From Persicitalea sp964500445 (GTDB lineage: Bacteria; Bacteroidota; Bacteroidia; Cytophagales; Spirosomataceae): DNA of 64,000 nt. This document shows, one piece after another, positions 25,929 to 35,273 of the stretch. The notes under the pieces were generated by a model that was not told where the DNA came from, ran no database searches, and was given only the letters and a program-made list of their open reading frames with translations. The first letter of the stretch is position 1. Every line of letters begins with the position of its first letter. The position numbers and the translations under genes are program-made. The DNA lies in assembly GCA_964500445.1 (NCBI GenBank), contig CAZCOG010000023.1:1-64000 (forward strand), in the 5' to 3' direction.

Positions 25929-28448
25929 ATGAATCAACCTTTGCTGGTGCGCCTGATGAATGTTCTGGGCTGGCTGCTGCTGGTTGGCTCGGCCATGGCC
26001 CAGACCCCCTACCGCATTAGTGGCCGCGTGACGGATGCCACCACCGGGCAGGGGATTCCGTTCGCCAGCGTGGCGGTCAAGGGTACCACGTCCGGCGCCA
26101 GTTCGGATGCTGAAGGTAATTACCAGCTGGCGGCTGCCCGCCTGAGCGATTCTCTGCTGGTATCGAGCCTGGGCTACGCCGCCCGTGCCTATCCACTCAC
26201 GAAGGAAACTACTCAAACGATTAATATTGCCCTTACCGCCACCGCCAGCAGTCTGCAGGAAGTGAAGGTATACGCCAGGGGTGGTGATCCTGCCTACCAT
26301 ATCATGCGCGACGCTGTGAGCCGCCGCGATCAGTTCGATCCCAGCCAGCTATCGGCCTACCAGTACGAGAGCTACGTCAAGACCGAAGCTTTCCTCAACG
26401 AGTTTGCCCGCAAGGAGGGCCGCCGTCCCGGCCTGATTGGCGGCAGACTATCCAGAATGCCTGCTATAGTCGGCGAAAATGGCGACCCGGCGGTACCCGT
26501 TTTCGTCTCCGAAACGCATTCAGAATACTACCACCGCTCCGACCCCGCCAAAACCAAAGAAAAAGTACTGAAAAGCCGGGCCTTAGGCGTAGGCATCACC
26601 GACGGCGGCCTTACGGCCCAGTTTACAGGGGCGTCGTTCCAGCAGTATAATTTTTACAACAACTACGTAAATCTCCTCAATAAGGACTTCCCCTCCCCGC
26701 TGGGACAGTATTGGGAAACCCTTTACGCCTATCACCTTATGGATACCCTGTCGGTAGGCGGGGTAGTTTGCTATCAGATTGACTTTGAACCCCGGCAGGA
26801 CAAAGATGCTGCTTTTAACGGCACGGTCTGGATCGATACGACCCGCCTGGGGCTGCTGAAAATCGACGCCCAAATCGATCGCCGGGCCAATATCAATTTT
26901 GTGGAGAGCATTCGGATAGAGCAATACTGGGAGGATGTCGAAGGGAGTGATCCGGTGCGGCCCGCGCGGCTGCCCGTTCTCACGCAATTGTTGATCGATT
27001 CCGACCACCCCGTCCCCAACGCACCGGGCGTGCTGGTTCGATTCTATTCCTCCGCTGAAAACATCGAGGTAAATAAGCCTTTGCCGCCCAATTTCTACGA
27101 ACCCGCCCTCGAACTGGCGGACGACTACCGCGAGAACTCACCTGACTACTGGAAAGAGGTGCGCCCGCTGAAGCTCAGTCCGGAGGAATTGCGGGTGTTC
27201 GAGGTAGTGGATTCGGTGCGTAATACGCCCGTTATGAAGCTTGTGGGCAAGGCTATTGACCTGTTTAGTGGTGGGTACTTACCGATTCCAGGTACGGGCC
27301 TGGAGATCGGGCCTCTGGTATACAGCTACGCCAACAACGACATAGAAGGCCATCGGTTTCGGTTGGGATTGAGAACCAATCAGGATTTCAGCCGCCGCTG
27401 GATACTCAGCGGTTTTGGTGGGTATGGTACCTTCGATCGACGATTTAAGTATGGCTTCGGGGTAGAGTACGTGGCCGGGAAAAAGCCCTGGACCGTGGTA
27501 GGTGTTCAGCATAGCTATGATCTTGAGCAACTGGGATTCAGCAGCGATTTGGTGGGCAGTAGTTTTTTGTGGGGAGCTTTCAGCCGTTTCGGGACGCTCA
27601 ACCGCGCTTATTTGCAACAAAGTACCCGCGTTTTTGTGCGCAGGGAGTTGGGTAGCGGTTTCACCCAGACGGTGAGCGTGCAAAGCCGCAGCTTCGACCC
27701 ACAATTTGCTTTTGCCTACCGCATGCCCGGCCAGCTCGACCCCGTGTACAGTCACAGCTATAATATCCGGGAGCTCTCGCTGGAAACCCGCTTCGCCCCC
27801 GGCGAAATCATGGTACAGGACGATAATGATCGCTACGCAATTCCCAGTACCAATCAGCCAGTTATAGTCTTCCACTACGACCTAGGCATGAATATAATGC
27901 ACGGCGACTTCAACTACCATCGGTTTAGTTTGGCGCTCGAACATTCTGTCCGGCTGGGCGTGCTGGGCCGCACCTACTACCGGGTCAATCTGGGTTATAC
28001 GCCATCTACCCTACCTTATCCCCTGCTTTTTGTTCCCCGAGGTAATCCCTCGATATTCATGTCGAGCATTGGCTACAACCTGATGCGGCGCTTCGAGTTC
28101 GCTACCGACCATTACGCGGGACTGCTGGTCGAGCACTATTTCCAGGGGCTGATTTTCAACCGCATCCCCGGCGTCCGGCGGTTGAAATGGCGGTTTCATG
28201 TCACGGGTAAAGTACTGGTGGGCGGCGTCTCGGCCGCCAACGCCAGCCTGACGCCTGCCGTCGATGAAATGGGCCGGACCATACTCGGCTTCCAATCGCT
28301 GGGCGGAACGCCTTATGTAGAATTAGGCTACGGCATCGGTAATATTTTCAAAATATTCCGCCTGGATGCCATCCATCGGCTCACCTACCGTAACCTCCCG
28401 GATGCCAGTAATTTTGGGTTGAAGCTATCCACCCGAGTAGGGTTTTGA
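25929..28448 (+). CDS. DUF5686 outer-membrane protein with carboxypeptidase-regulatory-like domain
   Basis: An 839-residue exported protein: signal peptide cleaved near AMAQ-TPYR, an N-terminal carboxypeptidase-regulatory-like sandwich (RISGRVTDATTGQGIPFASV, about 28-110), then the DUF5686 region beginning YARGGDPAYHIMRDAV. The C-terminal half alternates hydrophobic strands like an outer-membrane beta-barrel and ends in Phe (STRVGF). The family is widespread in Bacteroidota, sometimes near TonB or surface-assembly genes, and has no proven function. It has its own upstream promoter-like element and seems monocistronic. Confidence 0.82.
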   Translation: MNQPLLVRLMNVLGWLLLVGSAMAQTPYRISGRVTDATTGQGIPFASVAVKGTTSGASSDAEGNYQLAAARLSDSLLVSSLGYAARAYPLTKETTQTINIALTATASSLQEVKVYARGGDPAYHIMRDAVSRRDQFDPSQLSAYQYESYVKTEAFLNEFARKEGRRPGLIGGRLSRMPAIVGENGDPAVPVFVSETHSEYYHRSDPAKTKEKVLKSRALGVGITDGGLTAQFTGASFQQYNFYNNYVNLLNKDFPSPLGQYWETLYAYHLMDTLSVGGVVCYQIDFEPRQDKDAAFNGTVWIDTTRLGLLKIDAQIDRRANINFVESIRIEQYWEDVEGSDPVRPARLPVLTQLLIDSDHPVPNAPGVLVRFYSSAENIEVNKPLPPNFYEPALELADDYRENSPDYWKEVRPLKLSPEELRVFEVVDSVRNTPVMKLVGKAIDLFSGGYLPIPGTGLEIGPLVYSYANNDIEGHRFRLGLRTNQDFSRRWILSGFGGYGTFDRRFKYGFGVEYVAGKKPWTVVGVQHSYDLEQLGFSSDLVGSSFLWGAFSRFGTLNRAYLQQSTRVFVRRELGSGFTQTVSVQSRSFDPQFAFAYRMPGQLDPVYSHSYNIRELSLETRFAPGEIMVQDDNDRYAIPSTNQPVIVFHYDLGMNIMHGDFNYHRFSLALEHSVRLGVLGRTYYRVNLGYTPSTLPYPLLFVPRGNPSIFMSSIGYNLMRRFEFATDHYAGLLVEHYFQGLIFNRIPGVRRLKWRFHVTGKVLVGGVSAANASLTPAVDEMGRTILGFQSLGGTPYVELGYGIGNIFKIFRLDAIHRLTYRNLPDASNFGLKLSTRVGF

Positions 28449-28485
28449 GGTACGGTTTGGTGTTGCCTGTTCAGCGCACAGTGAA

Positions 28486-30534
28486 TCAATTACTTAGCGC
28501 CACCTTCTCACTATCTTCAATAGGTACCACCAGCTTCCAGGTCTTTCCTTTCGCGGTTACTTCCACCTGCACCCCTTCCTCATTTTTGGCAAGTAGTTTG
28601 GTCTGCACAGATGGTACTTTGCCTTCTGAGGGAAATAGCAGCCACACGAAAGTTTGGTCGCCAGTAATGTCAGCGCTGTAAATTGTAGCGGTATTGGGTG
28701 AATAAACATTGTATTCCGGACTGTACCAACCCTGGATTTCTGGTTGCTCCTGCCCTTTGACAAAACGAACGTCCATTTTGTTGCTTCCGATAGGGATCAC
28801 TGCCAGATTTCCTTTGGGATTGTTGGTTTCGATGACATTCTCCTCCTGATTCACAACGCAGTCAGGATGCCAGTGCCATAGCGTTTCGACTTTTCGGGGC
28901 TTGTCGGTACGGACTCGATCGACTACTACCCAGAATTCTCCCCGCACGTACATAAGCGCGCGGGTGTGGCTGGCCGTACCGTCTACGTTCTTGAAATCTG
29001 CGAATTGGCCGGTAGCATAATCAAACTCAGGGGTGATCTTTATATGGCTTTCGTCCAGTGGTTTTTCGGCCAGCCTGGGACCAGGCTTTTGTCCATTGCC
29101 ATCAATCAAAACCAGATTGTGCCCGGCACTGCCGGTTGCGTAAGGCCGGAATTTTTCGGCTACCTCTCCCGTATAGGCAAATCGCCCGGCATCCACGAGC
29201 AGATCACGACCATAGGCAGAAACCGAAATATGCAGCTTGTCATTGTGCTGGTGCCCACTCCCCCATGGGCCAATGTCAAAAAACGACCAGTGCGCCCCGG
29301 AATCGTAGCCACTCCGGGAAACCAACTGGCCCGCCCATGGAAAAAAGTAGGATGGCCCCTGCGTCGGTTTCGTGCCGCTTTGTCCGCTGGAGGCCAGGTA
29401 AGCCCATTCCGGTTGATTATATTTTTTTGCCGCCGCCAAAAGTGATTCCCGGTCACTGCCCCGATCACCATCGTTGTTCAATACGCGAAACCAGTCGGGC
29501 CGTACCATACGGGCCATGTAATCGTACATCTTGACGATGGTTTCGTTGAAGAAGTCGGGCAGAGGGCGGTTAGCCCGGTCGCAAATGTCTTTGAAGAGTT
29601 CAAAATTAGCCAAAGCCACCCGGTGGTAATGCGAGGTGAGTTCCGTCTGTATGCCGTCGGGGTACACCTGCCCCTGCATGCTTTCGGTCATGGTGGCAAT
29701 GGCGTAGGTGAGCCACTCGTCCGCATTTTTGTATTCGGGAAAATTAGTAGCCACGGTAGCCAAAGCCGAGATTTCCATCGTCAGCCAGTTATTGCCGGCG
29801 TGAAAGTACCGGTTATAATGGGCGTGGTCGGGCAGGCTGCTCAGCATTAAAAGCTGTGTGGCCGGGGATAGATACGGGCCGTCGATAAGGCCGTAGAAAA
29901 TCCGCGACCACGCCTTCACCCGGGCCGCCACTTCCAGTCCGCGCCATACCGAAGTACTGCTTTTTACGGCCGGATAGGGCATACTTTTGATAATAAAATC
30001 GCGCAGGAAAGCATCGATGTACCGGGCATATTTCGGATTGCCGGTCTCCAGGTAGGCATTGTACACCTCCATCAATTGCGAATGCCGGTTCGAAAGCCAG
30101 GCCCATTCCTTGTCGTTATTCGGGCCCTTGTAGTACCAGTCGCGATGGCCGTCGGGTAGCAGGGGTACTTCGCCCCGCACATTCTGCACTACGAATACGT
30201 AGTTCAGAGTCGTGTCCGCTTCCGCCACGGTTTTGGCAGAGGCAGATGGCAGGCTTTTCCTCAGAAAATCAGCCGTGTTGCCGTTTTTGTAGTAGGCCAA
30301 TAACGCTTTACAGGCCTCCACCAAATTTCCTTTTTTGTGCGCCTGCTTTACCTTTTCCAAGCCCGGCTTATCCAGATCGAACTGATCCAGCATCGTCTTC
30401 ATGGTTTCCGGCGTGTAAGCACAAATATCTTCTACGGTGTTGAGATCCTGCCAATTTTTTTGAGCAAAGGCATTTACAGAGAATAGAACAAGAAGGATAG
30501 ATAGAAGAAAGACTTTTGAAAGGATATTGATCAT
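28486..30534 (-). CDS. Heparinase II/III-like polysaccharide lyase
   Basis: A 682-residue secreted protein with a Sec signal peptide (cleavage near AFAQ-KNWQ), an N-terminal alpha/alpha-toroid (about 25-400) and the heparinase II/III C-terminal beta-sandwich (about 410-680). Landmarks are ELTSHYHRVALANFELF in the toroid, with tyrosine and histidines as lyase candidates, and GSGHQHNDKLHISVSAYGRDLLVDAGRFAY, the typical start of the C-terminal domain. Such lyases cleave uronic-acid polysaccharides (heparin/heparan, alginate, ulvan) in the periplasm. Substrate not determined. No sulfatase or SusCD pair is nearby. Confidence 0.8.
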   Translation of the reverse strand: MINILSKVFLLSILLVLFSVNAFAQKNWQDLNTVEDICAYTPETMKTMLDQFDLDKPGLEKVKQAHKKGNLVEACKALLAYYKNGNTADFLRKSLPSASAKTVAEADTTLNYVFVVQNVRGEVPLLPDGHRDWYYKGPNNDKEWAWLSNRHSQLMEVYNAYLETGNPKYARYIDAFLRDFIIKSMPYPAVKSSTSVWRGLEVAARVKAWSRIFYGLIDGPYLSPATQLLMLSSLPDHAHYNRYFHAGNNWLTMEISALATVATNFPEYKNADEWLTYAIATMTESMQGQVYPDGIQTELTSHYHRVALANFELFKDICDRANRPLPDFFNETIVKMYDYMARMVRPDWFRVLNNDGDRGSDRESLLAAAKKYNQPEWAYLASSGQSGTKPTQGPSYFFPWAGQLVSRSGYDSGAHWSFFDIGPWGSGHQHNDKLHISVSAYGRDLLVDAGRFAYTGEVAEKFRPYATGSAGHNLVLIDGNGQKPGPRLAEKPLDESHIKITPEFDYATGQFADFKNVDGTASHTRALMYVRGEFWVVVDRVRTDKPRKVETLWHWHPDCVVNQEENVIETNNPKGNLAVIPIGSNKMDVRFVKGQEQPEIQGWYSPEYNVYSPNTATIYSADITGDQTFVWLLFPSEGKVPSVQTKLLAKNEEGVQVEVTAKGKTWKLVVPIEDSEKVALSN

Positions 30535-30685
30535 TACGGACGTATTGGAGGGTTTTCACCGAAGGAAATGATTCATTTTAGAATTGCACTCTTCCAACAA
30601 AAGGACTTTCGCCGCGAGCCTACTAATCAGAGCCGATAAATCGTGTGTCAGAAGATCCCGCACAGTACCCAAAGAGCGATGTTTA

Positions 30686-32347
30686 TCAATGTACGGCCAC
30701 AAGATGTTCCCAACGACTCAATGGAATGGTCAGTTCAGGGTCGATACGGCAGTCCAGTAGAAAGGGCCGATCTCGTTGGGCAAAGGCCAGTTCCAAGACA
30801 CTGTCTATATCAGTTTCTCCATCGACCTGCGCAGCATCGGCCCCGTAGGCTTTGGCCAGGGCCACAAAGTCGGGATTCTGAAGATAAGTACCAAAGGGGA
30901 CGGTCTGCTGGGTTCGTACATTCTGCAATACCCCATTATTAAAAATAATCAGTACAATAGGCAGCTTGTACTGTACTGCCGTAGCCAGTTCGCCCACCAC
31001 CATCTGAAAACCGCCGTCACCGCTAATGCCGATAGCCCGACAACCCGGACGCGCCATCTGTACGCCAATAAGGGCGGGGAGGCTGAAGCCCATTGCACCC
31101 AGGTGGCTACTGACAATAACCGGCTGATGCTTTGACAATTGCAGGTATCGCGCGGCCCATACCGTATGCGCTCCGGTATCAAACACCAGAATCGATTTTT
31201 CATCCAGGTATGCATTCAGTTTGGTCAGAAACTGAGCCGGATGCACATATTCCGTGTTGACAGTATCCAGTTCAACTACCTCTTCCATATGTTCGCGTTT
31301 ATCAGCCACGTAGTCATTAATCATCGGGTTGATCTGCGGTTTGGCGGGAATTCGGCTGGCCAAGCCGTCGGCAATGGCCTGCAATGGCCCAACCATGGTT
31401 TGGTTTCGGCTATATTCCAAGCTAACCGTATTAAAACTGGGCTCACATTGGATCAGTTTCCGGCGCTGAATATCGTCATCGTCGGTCAAAAAGGGTTTGA
31501 GCGTATCGACGCCAAAGGCCAGAATGGTACCTGCCTGCTGGACAATTTGCTTAGTACTTTCTACACCCGGCAGGCCAAAGATGCCCAGTACCCCCTGCGA
31601 ATGCGGGTGCGTTTCGTCCACAATGCCTTTACCATCCAGACTGGTGATAACCGGGGCACCAAGTTTTTCGGCTAACTGTGAGATGGCCTTTCCGCAGCCA
31701 ACGGCCCGCCGACCCACCACAATCACTACCTGCTTGCACTGCACCAATTCCTCGGCCACACTATCAAACGCCTCCTCCGAAGGGCGCACGAGTTGCAGCG
31801 GACGTGGTACTAAGCCCATATCGATCTTGAACAGCGAATCGTCGGCTTTAATGGTTGCTGTCAGCACATCCATCGAAAGCGCCAGATGCACCGTCTGCTG
31901 GTTCTGCCAGGCATACCCCACCGAGTTGCGCAGTAGCGGTACCAACTGCCGCGTATGGACACAGCTGCTGCTCATAGGCAACACGGTGGACAGAAGCTGT
32001 GCCTGATTGATGTCCTGAAATTCGGAATGTCCCTGATTGTAGGTCGGTACCATGCCCGTGAGGGCCAAAACCGGAGCCCGGTCCAGTTGAGCATCGATCA
32101 GGCCACAGATAAAGTTGGCCGATCCCGGACCGGAGGTAGCCATACACACGGTCAAACGGCCCGTGAGGCGGGCCTGCGCCGAAGCCGCCATGGCGGCCGA
32201 GTTTTCGTGCCGCATAAGTACCCATTCGATGTCAGACTGCCGTTCCAGCGCCGCCAAAAAAGGCATGATTGGAGTGCCGGGATAACCAAATATCTGGCGG
32301 ACGCCAACGGCTTTCAGAAAACTGACAATATAATCAGAAGCATTCAT
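30686..32347 (-). CDS. TPP-dependent enzyme, acetolactate synthase/pyruvate oxidase-like
   Basis: A 553-residue protein with the three domains of the acetolactate synthase superfamily: the TPP pyrimidine-binding domain with the catalytic glutamate in MRHENSAAMAAS (about 41-52), a central FAD/ADP-fold domain (about 190-320), and the TPP pyrophosphate domain with GDGGFQM leading to N in IIFNNGVLQNV. It acts on a 2-oxo acid such as pyruvate, but whether it makes acetolactate, oxidises pyruvate or decarboxylates another acid cannot be told. No small regulatory subunit (ilvN/H) is adjacent, which speaks against biosynthetic acetolactate synthase. It stands alone, about 150 bp from the lyase gene. 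Confidence 0.78.
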   Translation of the reverse strand: MNASDYIVSFLKAVGVRQIFGYPGTPIMPFLAALERQSDIEWVLMRHENSAAMAASAQARLTGRLTVCMATSGPGSANFICGLIDAQLDRAPVLALTGMVPTYNQGHSEFQDINQAQLLSTVLPMSSSCVHTRQLVPLLRNSVGYAWQNQQTVHLALSMDVLTATIKADDSLFKIDMGLVPRPLQLVRPSEEAFDSVAEELVQCKQVVIVVGRRAVGCGKAISQLAEKLGAPVITSLDGKGIVDETHPHSQGVLGIFGLPGVESTKQIVQQAGTILAFGVDTLKPFLTDDDDIQRRKLIQCEPSFNTVSLEYSRNQTMVGPLQAIADGLASRIPAKPQINPMINDYVADKREHMEEVVELDTVNTEYVHPAQFLTKLNAYLDEKSILVFDTGAHTVWAARYLQLSKHQPVIVSSHLGAMGFSLPALIGVQMARPGCRAIGISGDGGFQMVVGELATAVQYKLPIVLIIFNNGVLQNVRTQQTVPFGTYLQNPDFVALAKAYGADAAQVDGETDIDSVLELAFAQRDRPFLLDCRIDPELTIPLSRWEHLVAVH

Positions 32348-32511
32348 GATGCGGAAAATAACAAATGGGTGGTAGTTTGCTTATAGTGAATGGGAAAAGC
32401 TTTCCGCCCACACAATTATACTGTCAGAAGAGCAGGAAAGATTTATTTCCAATCAGGCATCATGGCTTCATCTATAAAAGGTTGAGATAACGACTGAAAC
32501 AGTCTACTGAC

Positions 32512-32586
32512 TCACCACCCCCATTTTTTACCCTGCAAAGTCCACTTACGGTTATTCCCGGCCATTTCTTGAGCCGGGACCTACGG
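32512..32586 (-). pseudogene. 3' fragment of a copy of the gene at 41313-42797
   Basis: Positions 32515-32586 match 41334-41405 with 5 mismatches in 72 bp. Read on the minus strand the fragment encodes QEMAGNNRKWTLQGKKWGW and then stops with TGA at 32512-32514, while the intact gene continues four codons further and then ends. An in-frame TAG (CAG in the intact gene) lies at its upstream edge, and similarity ends there. It is therefore a broken remnant, in the same orientation as the intact gene, forming a direct repeat around the cyclase operon and the hybrid kinase gene. Confidence 0.8.
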
Positions 32587-32692
32587 GCACAATCCGGCTC
32601 AGTACCCTGCCCAACTTATCCACCCGGAAAAAGGGGAATTGTTGTGGTATGTGGATCAGGAAGCGGTGTCGTTACTGATGCAGAAGCAATAA
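32582..32692 (+). pseudogene. C-terminal fragment of an unidentified gene
   Basis: An open frame without a start, ending in TAA at 32690-32692, encodes a natural-looking C terminus (YGHNPAQYPAQLIHPEKG, then ELLWYVDQEAVSLLM). It begins exactly where the opposing repeat fragment ends, so the two remnants meet at one breakpoint near 32585. The rest of the 383-bp gap (32348-32511 and 32693-32730) shows nothing I can support. Confidence 0.45.
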
Positions 32693-32730
32693 GCCTTTTT
32701 CCTGGGCTATTATTCGCGTGTCTGAGGCTG

Positions 32731-33315
32731 TCAGCTGGCCCCCTGGATTTGCAGAAGGGCCAGCGCCTGAAGCTTGTGCGGCTCCCGGTCCTGTTGGTTA
32801 GTAAGCGTAAAGTATTGGTGACTGCTCAGAAACGAACGCTGTATATTGGACCATTGGCTGGGGTCATCCAACAGGCCGTAGGAAATCCATTCCAGCCGTA
32901 GCAATTCGCTGATGCGCGGGTAGTCGTCGCGACCCAGGTAGTCCAGATCCGCATCGCACAGGACTGCCTGCAGCAACGTGGTGGGGGACTGGGGCATGCG
33001 GGTGGCCCGGATAAGTTGACAAACCTGAGTGATCTGGTCGGGGCGATAGTCGTAATCGGGCAGAACCTCGAGGGCAATCCGGCAACTTTCCTCTTCATGT
33101 TCCTGGTACGTTCGCAGAAAACCCGCGTCATGGTAGTAAGCGGCGGTCTGCAGCACGTCCAGTAATTCCTGATCGGTAATTCCTTCCGCCCGGGCAATCC
33201 GGGCGGCTTGTTCGGCCACATCGAGAGTATGCAGCACCGTATGGTAGGTAAGCCGGGCCGGTAGGCACTGCATCAATTTATCCTCGATGTACTGGCAGGC
33301 GAGTTGAGTTTGCAT
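32731..33315 (-). CDS. HD-domain phosphohydrolase, possible cyclic-nucleotide phosphodiesterase
   Basis: A 194-residue HD-superfamily metal-dependent phosphohydrolase. The N-terminal YHTVLHTLDV (24-33) closely resembles the YHNxxHAxDV signature of class I cyclic-nucleotide phosphodiesterases. The HD pair is H62-D63 in AAYYHDAGF, a further histidine (H73) and glutamates follow in QEHEEES, and the last metal-ligand aspartate is D121 or D123 in LCDADLDYLG. No signal peptide. It is the last gene of a tight three-gene unit, 30 bp after the cyclic-nucleotide-binding phospholipase gene, so removal of the operon's own second messenger is a reasonable proposal. Related HD proteins also act on nucleotides and ppGpp, so the substrate is open. 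Confidence 0.72.
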   Translation of the reverse strand: MQTQLACQYIEDKLMQCLPARLTYHTVLHTLDVAEQAARIARAEGITDQELLDVLQTAAYYHDAGFLRTYQEHEEESCRIALEVLPDYDYRPDQITQVCQLIRATRMPQSPTTLLQAVLCDADLDYLGRDDYPRISELLRLEWISYGLLDDPSQWSNIQRSFLSSHQYFTLTNQQDREPHKLQALALLQIQGAS

Positions 33316-33345
33316 CTCGAATCCTATGATACAATGAACGGATGG

Positions 33346-35256
33346 TCAGTCTCTTAAAGCGGCCAATTTTTCGGGTTCGAGTTTCTGCAGCACTTCCCTG
33401 GCGTGTTCGTATCCCTTGGCCACGATTTGATCGTAAGCCGCCCAGCTCATCATGCCAAACCGGCTCACATCCGGATTGAAGTATAAGTCGGTGTAGCGGA
33501 TGTTCTCGTTGCGCCGGGCACTGCTATACAGTAAGGTTGAATTGAGCATGATGGATACCAGGGAAGGAAGACGGTACTTTTTGAGCGCTTTGGGTCGGAA
33601 GCGGTCGCGCAGCAAGGCCGAGGGAGGGGGTACCTGCTCCAGATTCAGCTTACGAGGCTTGTCGATACTGAGGTCCACCCCGATGACCTTACCTACCTTT
33701 GACTGGTTCATGATATCGGCGGGGAAATTATTGAATGCACCACCGTCCACCAGCAGGTCGTCGCCTTCGATGATGGGAGGAAACACGCCGGGAATGGCCG
33801 AAGTGGCGCGCAGGTATTTCAGCAGCGACCCTCGGGTATGAATCTCCTCCCGGGCTTGCGTGTAGTTGCTGGACAGGGTAAAGAGGGTGAGCCAGCTGTC
33901 TTCAATACCGGTATCGGGTTGGCCTGTAAAATCGCTGATGCAGGTTTGAAGCATCTGCTCGATTCGCCGACCCCGGATGAGCGAAACTAAGGGCAGAAGG
34001 TTGTAGTCTTTGGTAGGGTTGAAGTGGGCGGCCTTCCGCAGGTGTCGGATTACCGTATCGACGGTCTCATCGAAGGAGAAAGCGGCCGCCACCAATCCTC
34101 CCACGCTCGTGCCTCCCACCAGATCGACGGGGATTCCGAACTCTCTCAAAGCCCGCAGCACGCCGATATGGGCGAACCCCTTGGCTCCTCCTCCGGCCAA
34201 TACTAACCCTACGGCCGTACCGCTCAGAATACGGCTCAGCCGGGCCATGTCGCGGTCGAGGCCCCGGCGGATATGATAGTGGCTCTTGACCAGCGGGCGG
34301 GGGGCCAGCCACCGGGCAGTATGCCGGGGATGGGTCGTTTTGGGGGGATGGAGCAGAATAAGCGATTGAGCAGCGCCCGTCTGGAACACATCGGCCAGAT
34401 AGCCTGCTTCGACGGTAGTGAGGTCAGGGGCCTGTTCGGCGTCGGCCAGCAGCAAAATCTCATCGCCCTGGCGCAGGCATCGCTTGGTCCACTCGGATGG
34501 TTCCTGGCCTGGTTGCAGCGGATCGGTGACATACAACATAAACTCGTGCTGCGACTCCTGATCATCGAGCCACTGGGTGAGTTCCCGGTATGCCCCGGCG
34601 TCGGTTTTTTCGGCCTGGGCCGCATTGGGCAGGCCGAAGTACTCGTCGACCCGCTCACTGGATACCAGGCAGACGGATCCCTTTTTCTGCAGTAGTGGAT
34701 GCAATTCCTGGGCAAACAGTTCGGCCTCCTTTGCGGGCTGGGTAGAAGTTTCGTGCAGGGCCAACAAACAAATGTTGACGGGTCTTTTGGGGGCCTTTCG
34801 CTCGCCCTGCGAGGTACGGAGCCGATTGATGATCAGCTTGGTCACGTTCATCGAAACCGCTGGATAAGCCGCAATGACCTGTTCGAAGGCATGCTTGGAC
34901 AGTTTGACCAGGACACTATCACGTAGGGCAATGATGGATGCGCTACGGGGTTCGCCACTAAAGATGGCCATTTCCCCCACAGTTTCTCCGCGGACTATTT
35001 CACCGATTACCACGTGTTGCCCCCGGTCGTCGGTGACGAAGGCCTGTAGCCGTCCGCTGATGACGAAATAAAGCGAATCGCCGGCATCGTGTTGGCGCAA
35101 GAGGATCTCACCACCCCCTACCTCCACCCATTCGAGCAGAGGTTCCAGCAAAGTGAGCATGGTAGTGTCAAATTCTCCGAATATCCGGTATAGGTTATTG
35201 AGTAGTTGCTCTTTCTGGTACTGATTAACAACAGGTTCCGAGGTCAGTCTCATCAC
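33346..35256 (-). CDS. Cyclic-nucleotide-binding patatin-like phospholipase
   Basis: A 636-residue protein: a cNMP-binding domain (about 25-145), a linker domain (about 160-340) and a patatin phospholipase domain (about 350-560), as in neuropathy-target-esterase relatives. The phosphate-binding cassette reads GEMAIFSGEPRSASI with E95 and R104, the residues that hold the cyclic phosphate and ribose. The catalytic dyad is S384 in GGTSVGG and D504 in DGGAFNN, with the oxyanion loop GGGAKG at 355-360. It should hydrolyse membrane phospholipids or lysophospholipids, gated by cAMP or a related nucleotide. It begins 17 bp after the adenylate cyclase stop. No transmembrane helix is obvious. Confidence 0.87.
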   Translation of the reverse strand: MMRLTSEPVVNQYQKEQLLNNLYRIFGEFDTTMLTLLEPLLEWVEVGGGEILLRQHDAGDSLYFVISGRLQAFVTDDRGQHVVIGEIVRGETVGEMAIFSGEPRSASIIALRDSVLVKLSKHAFEQVIAAYPAVSMNVTKLIINRLRTSQGERKAPKRPVNICLLALHETSTQPAKEAELFAQELHPLLQKKGSVCLVSSERVDEYFGLPNAAQAEKTDAGAYRELTQWLDDQESQHEFMLYVTDPLQPGQEPSEWTKRCLRQGDEILLLADAEQAPDLTTVEAGYLADVFQTGAAQSLILLHPPKTTHPRHTARWLAPRPLVKSHYHIRRGLDRDMARLSRILSGTAVGLVLAGGGAKGFAHIGVLRALREFGIPVDLVGGTSVGGLVAAAFSFDETVDTVIRHLRKAAHFNPTKDYNLLPLVSLIRGRRIEQMLQTCISDFTGQPDTGIEDSWLTLFTLSSNYTQAREEIHTRGSLLKYLRATSAIPGVFPPIIEGDDLLVDGGAFNNFPADIMNQSKVGKVIGVDLSIDKPRKLNLEQVPPPSALLRDRFRPKALKKYRLPSLVSIMLNSTLLYSSARRNENIRYTDLYFNPDVSRFGMMSWAAYDQIVAKGYEHAREVLQKLEPEKLAALRD

Positions 35257-35273
35257 GAATAAAAGAAAAGAGG

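Noticed and set aside
30686..32347. Biosynthetic acetolactate synthase (ilvB)
   Set aside because: No ilvN/H small subunit or ilv genes are adjacent, and ilvE lies 17 kb away on its own. The general family name is safer.
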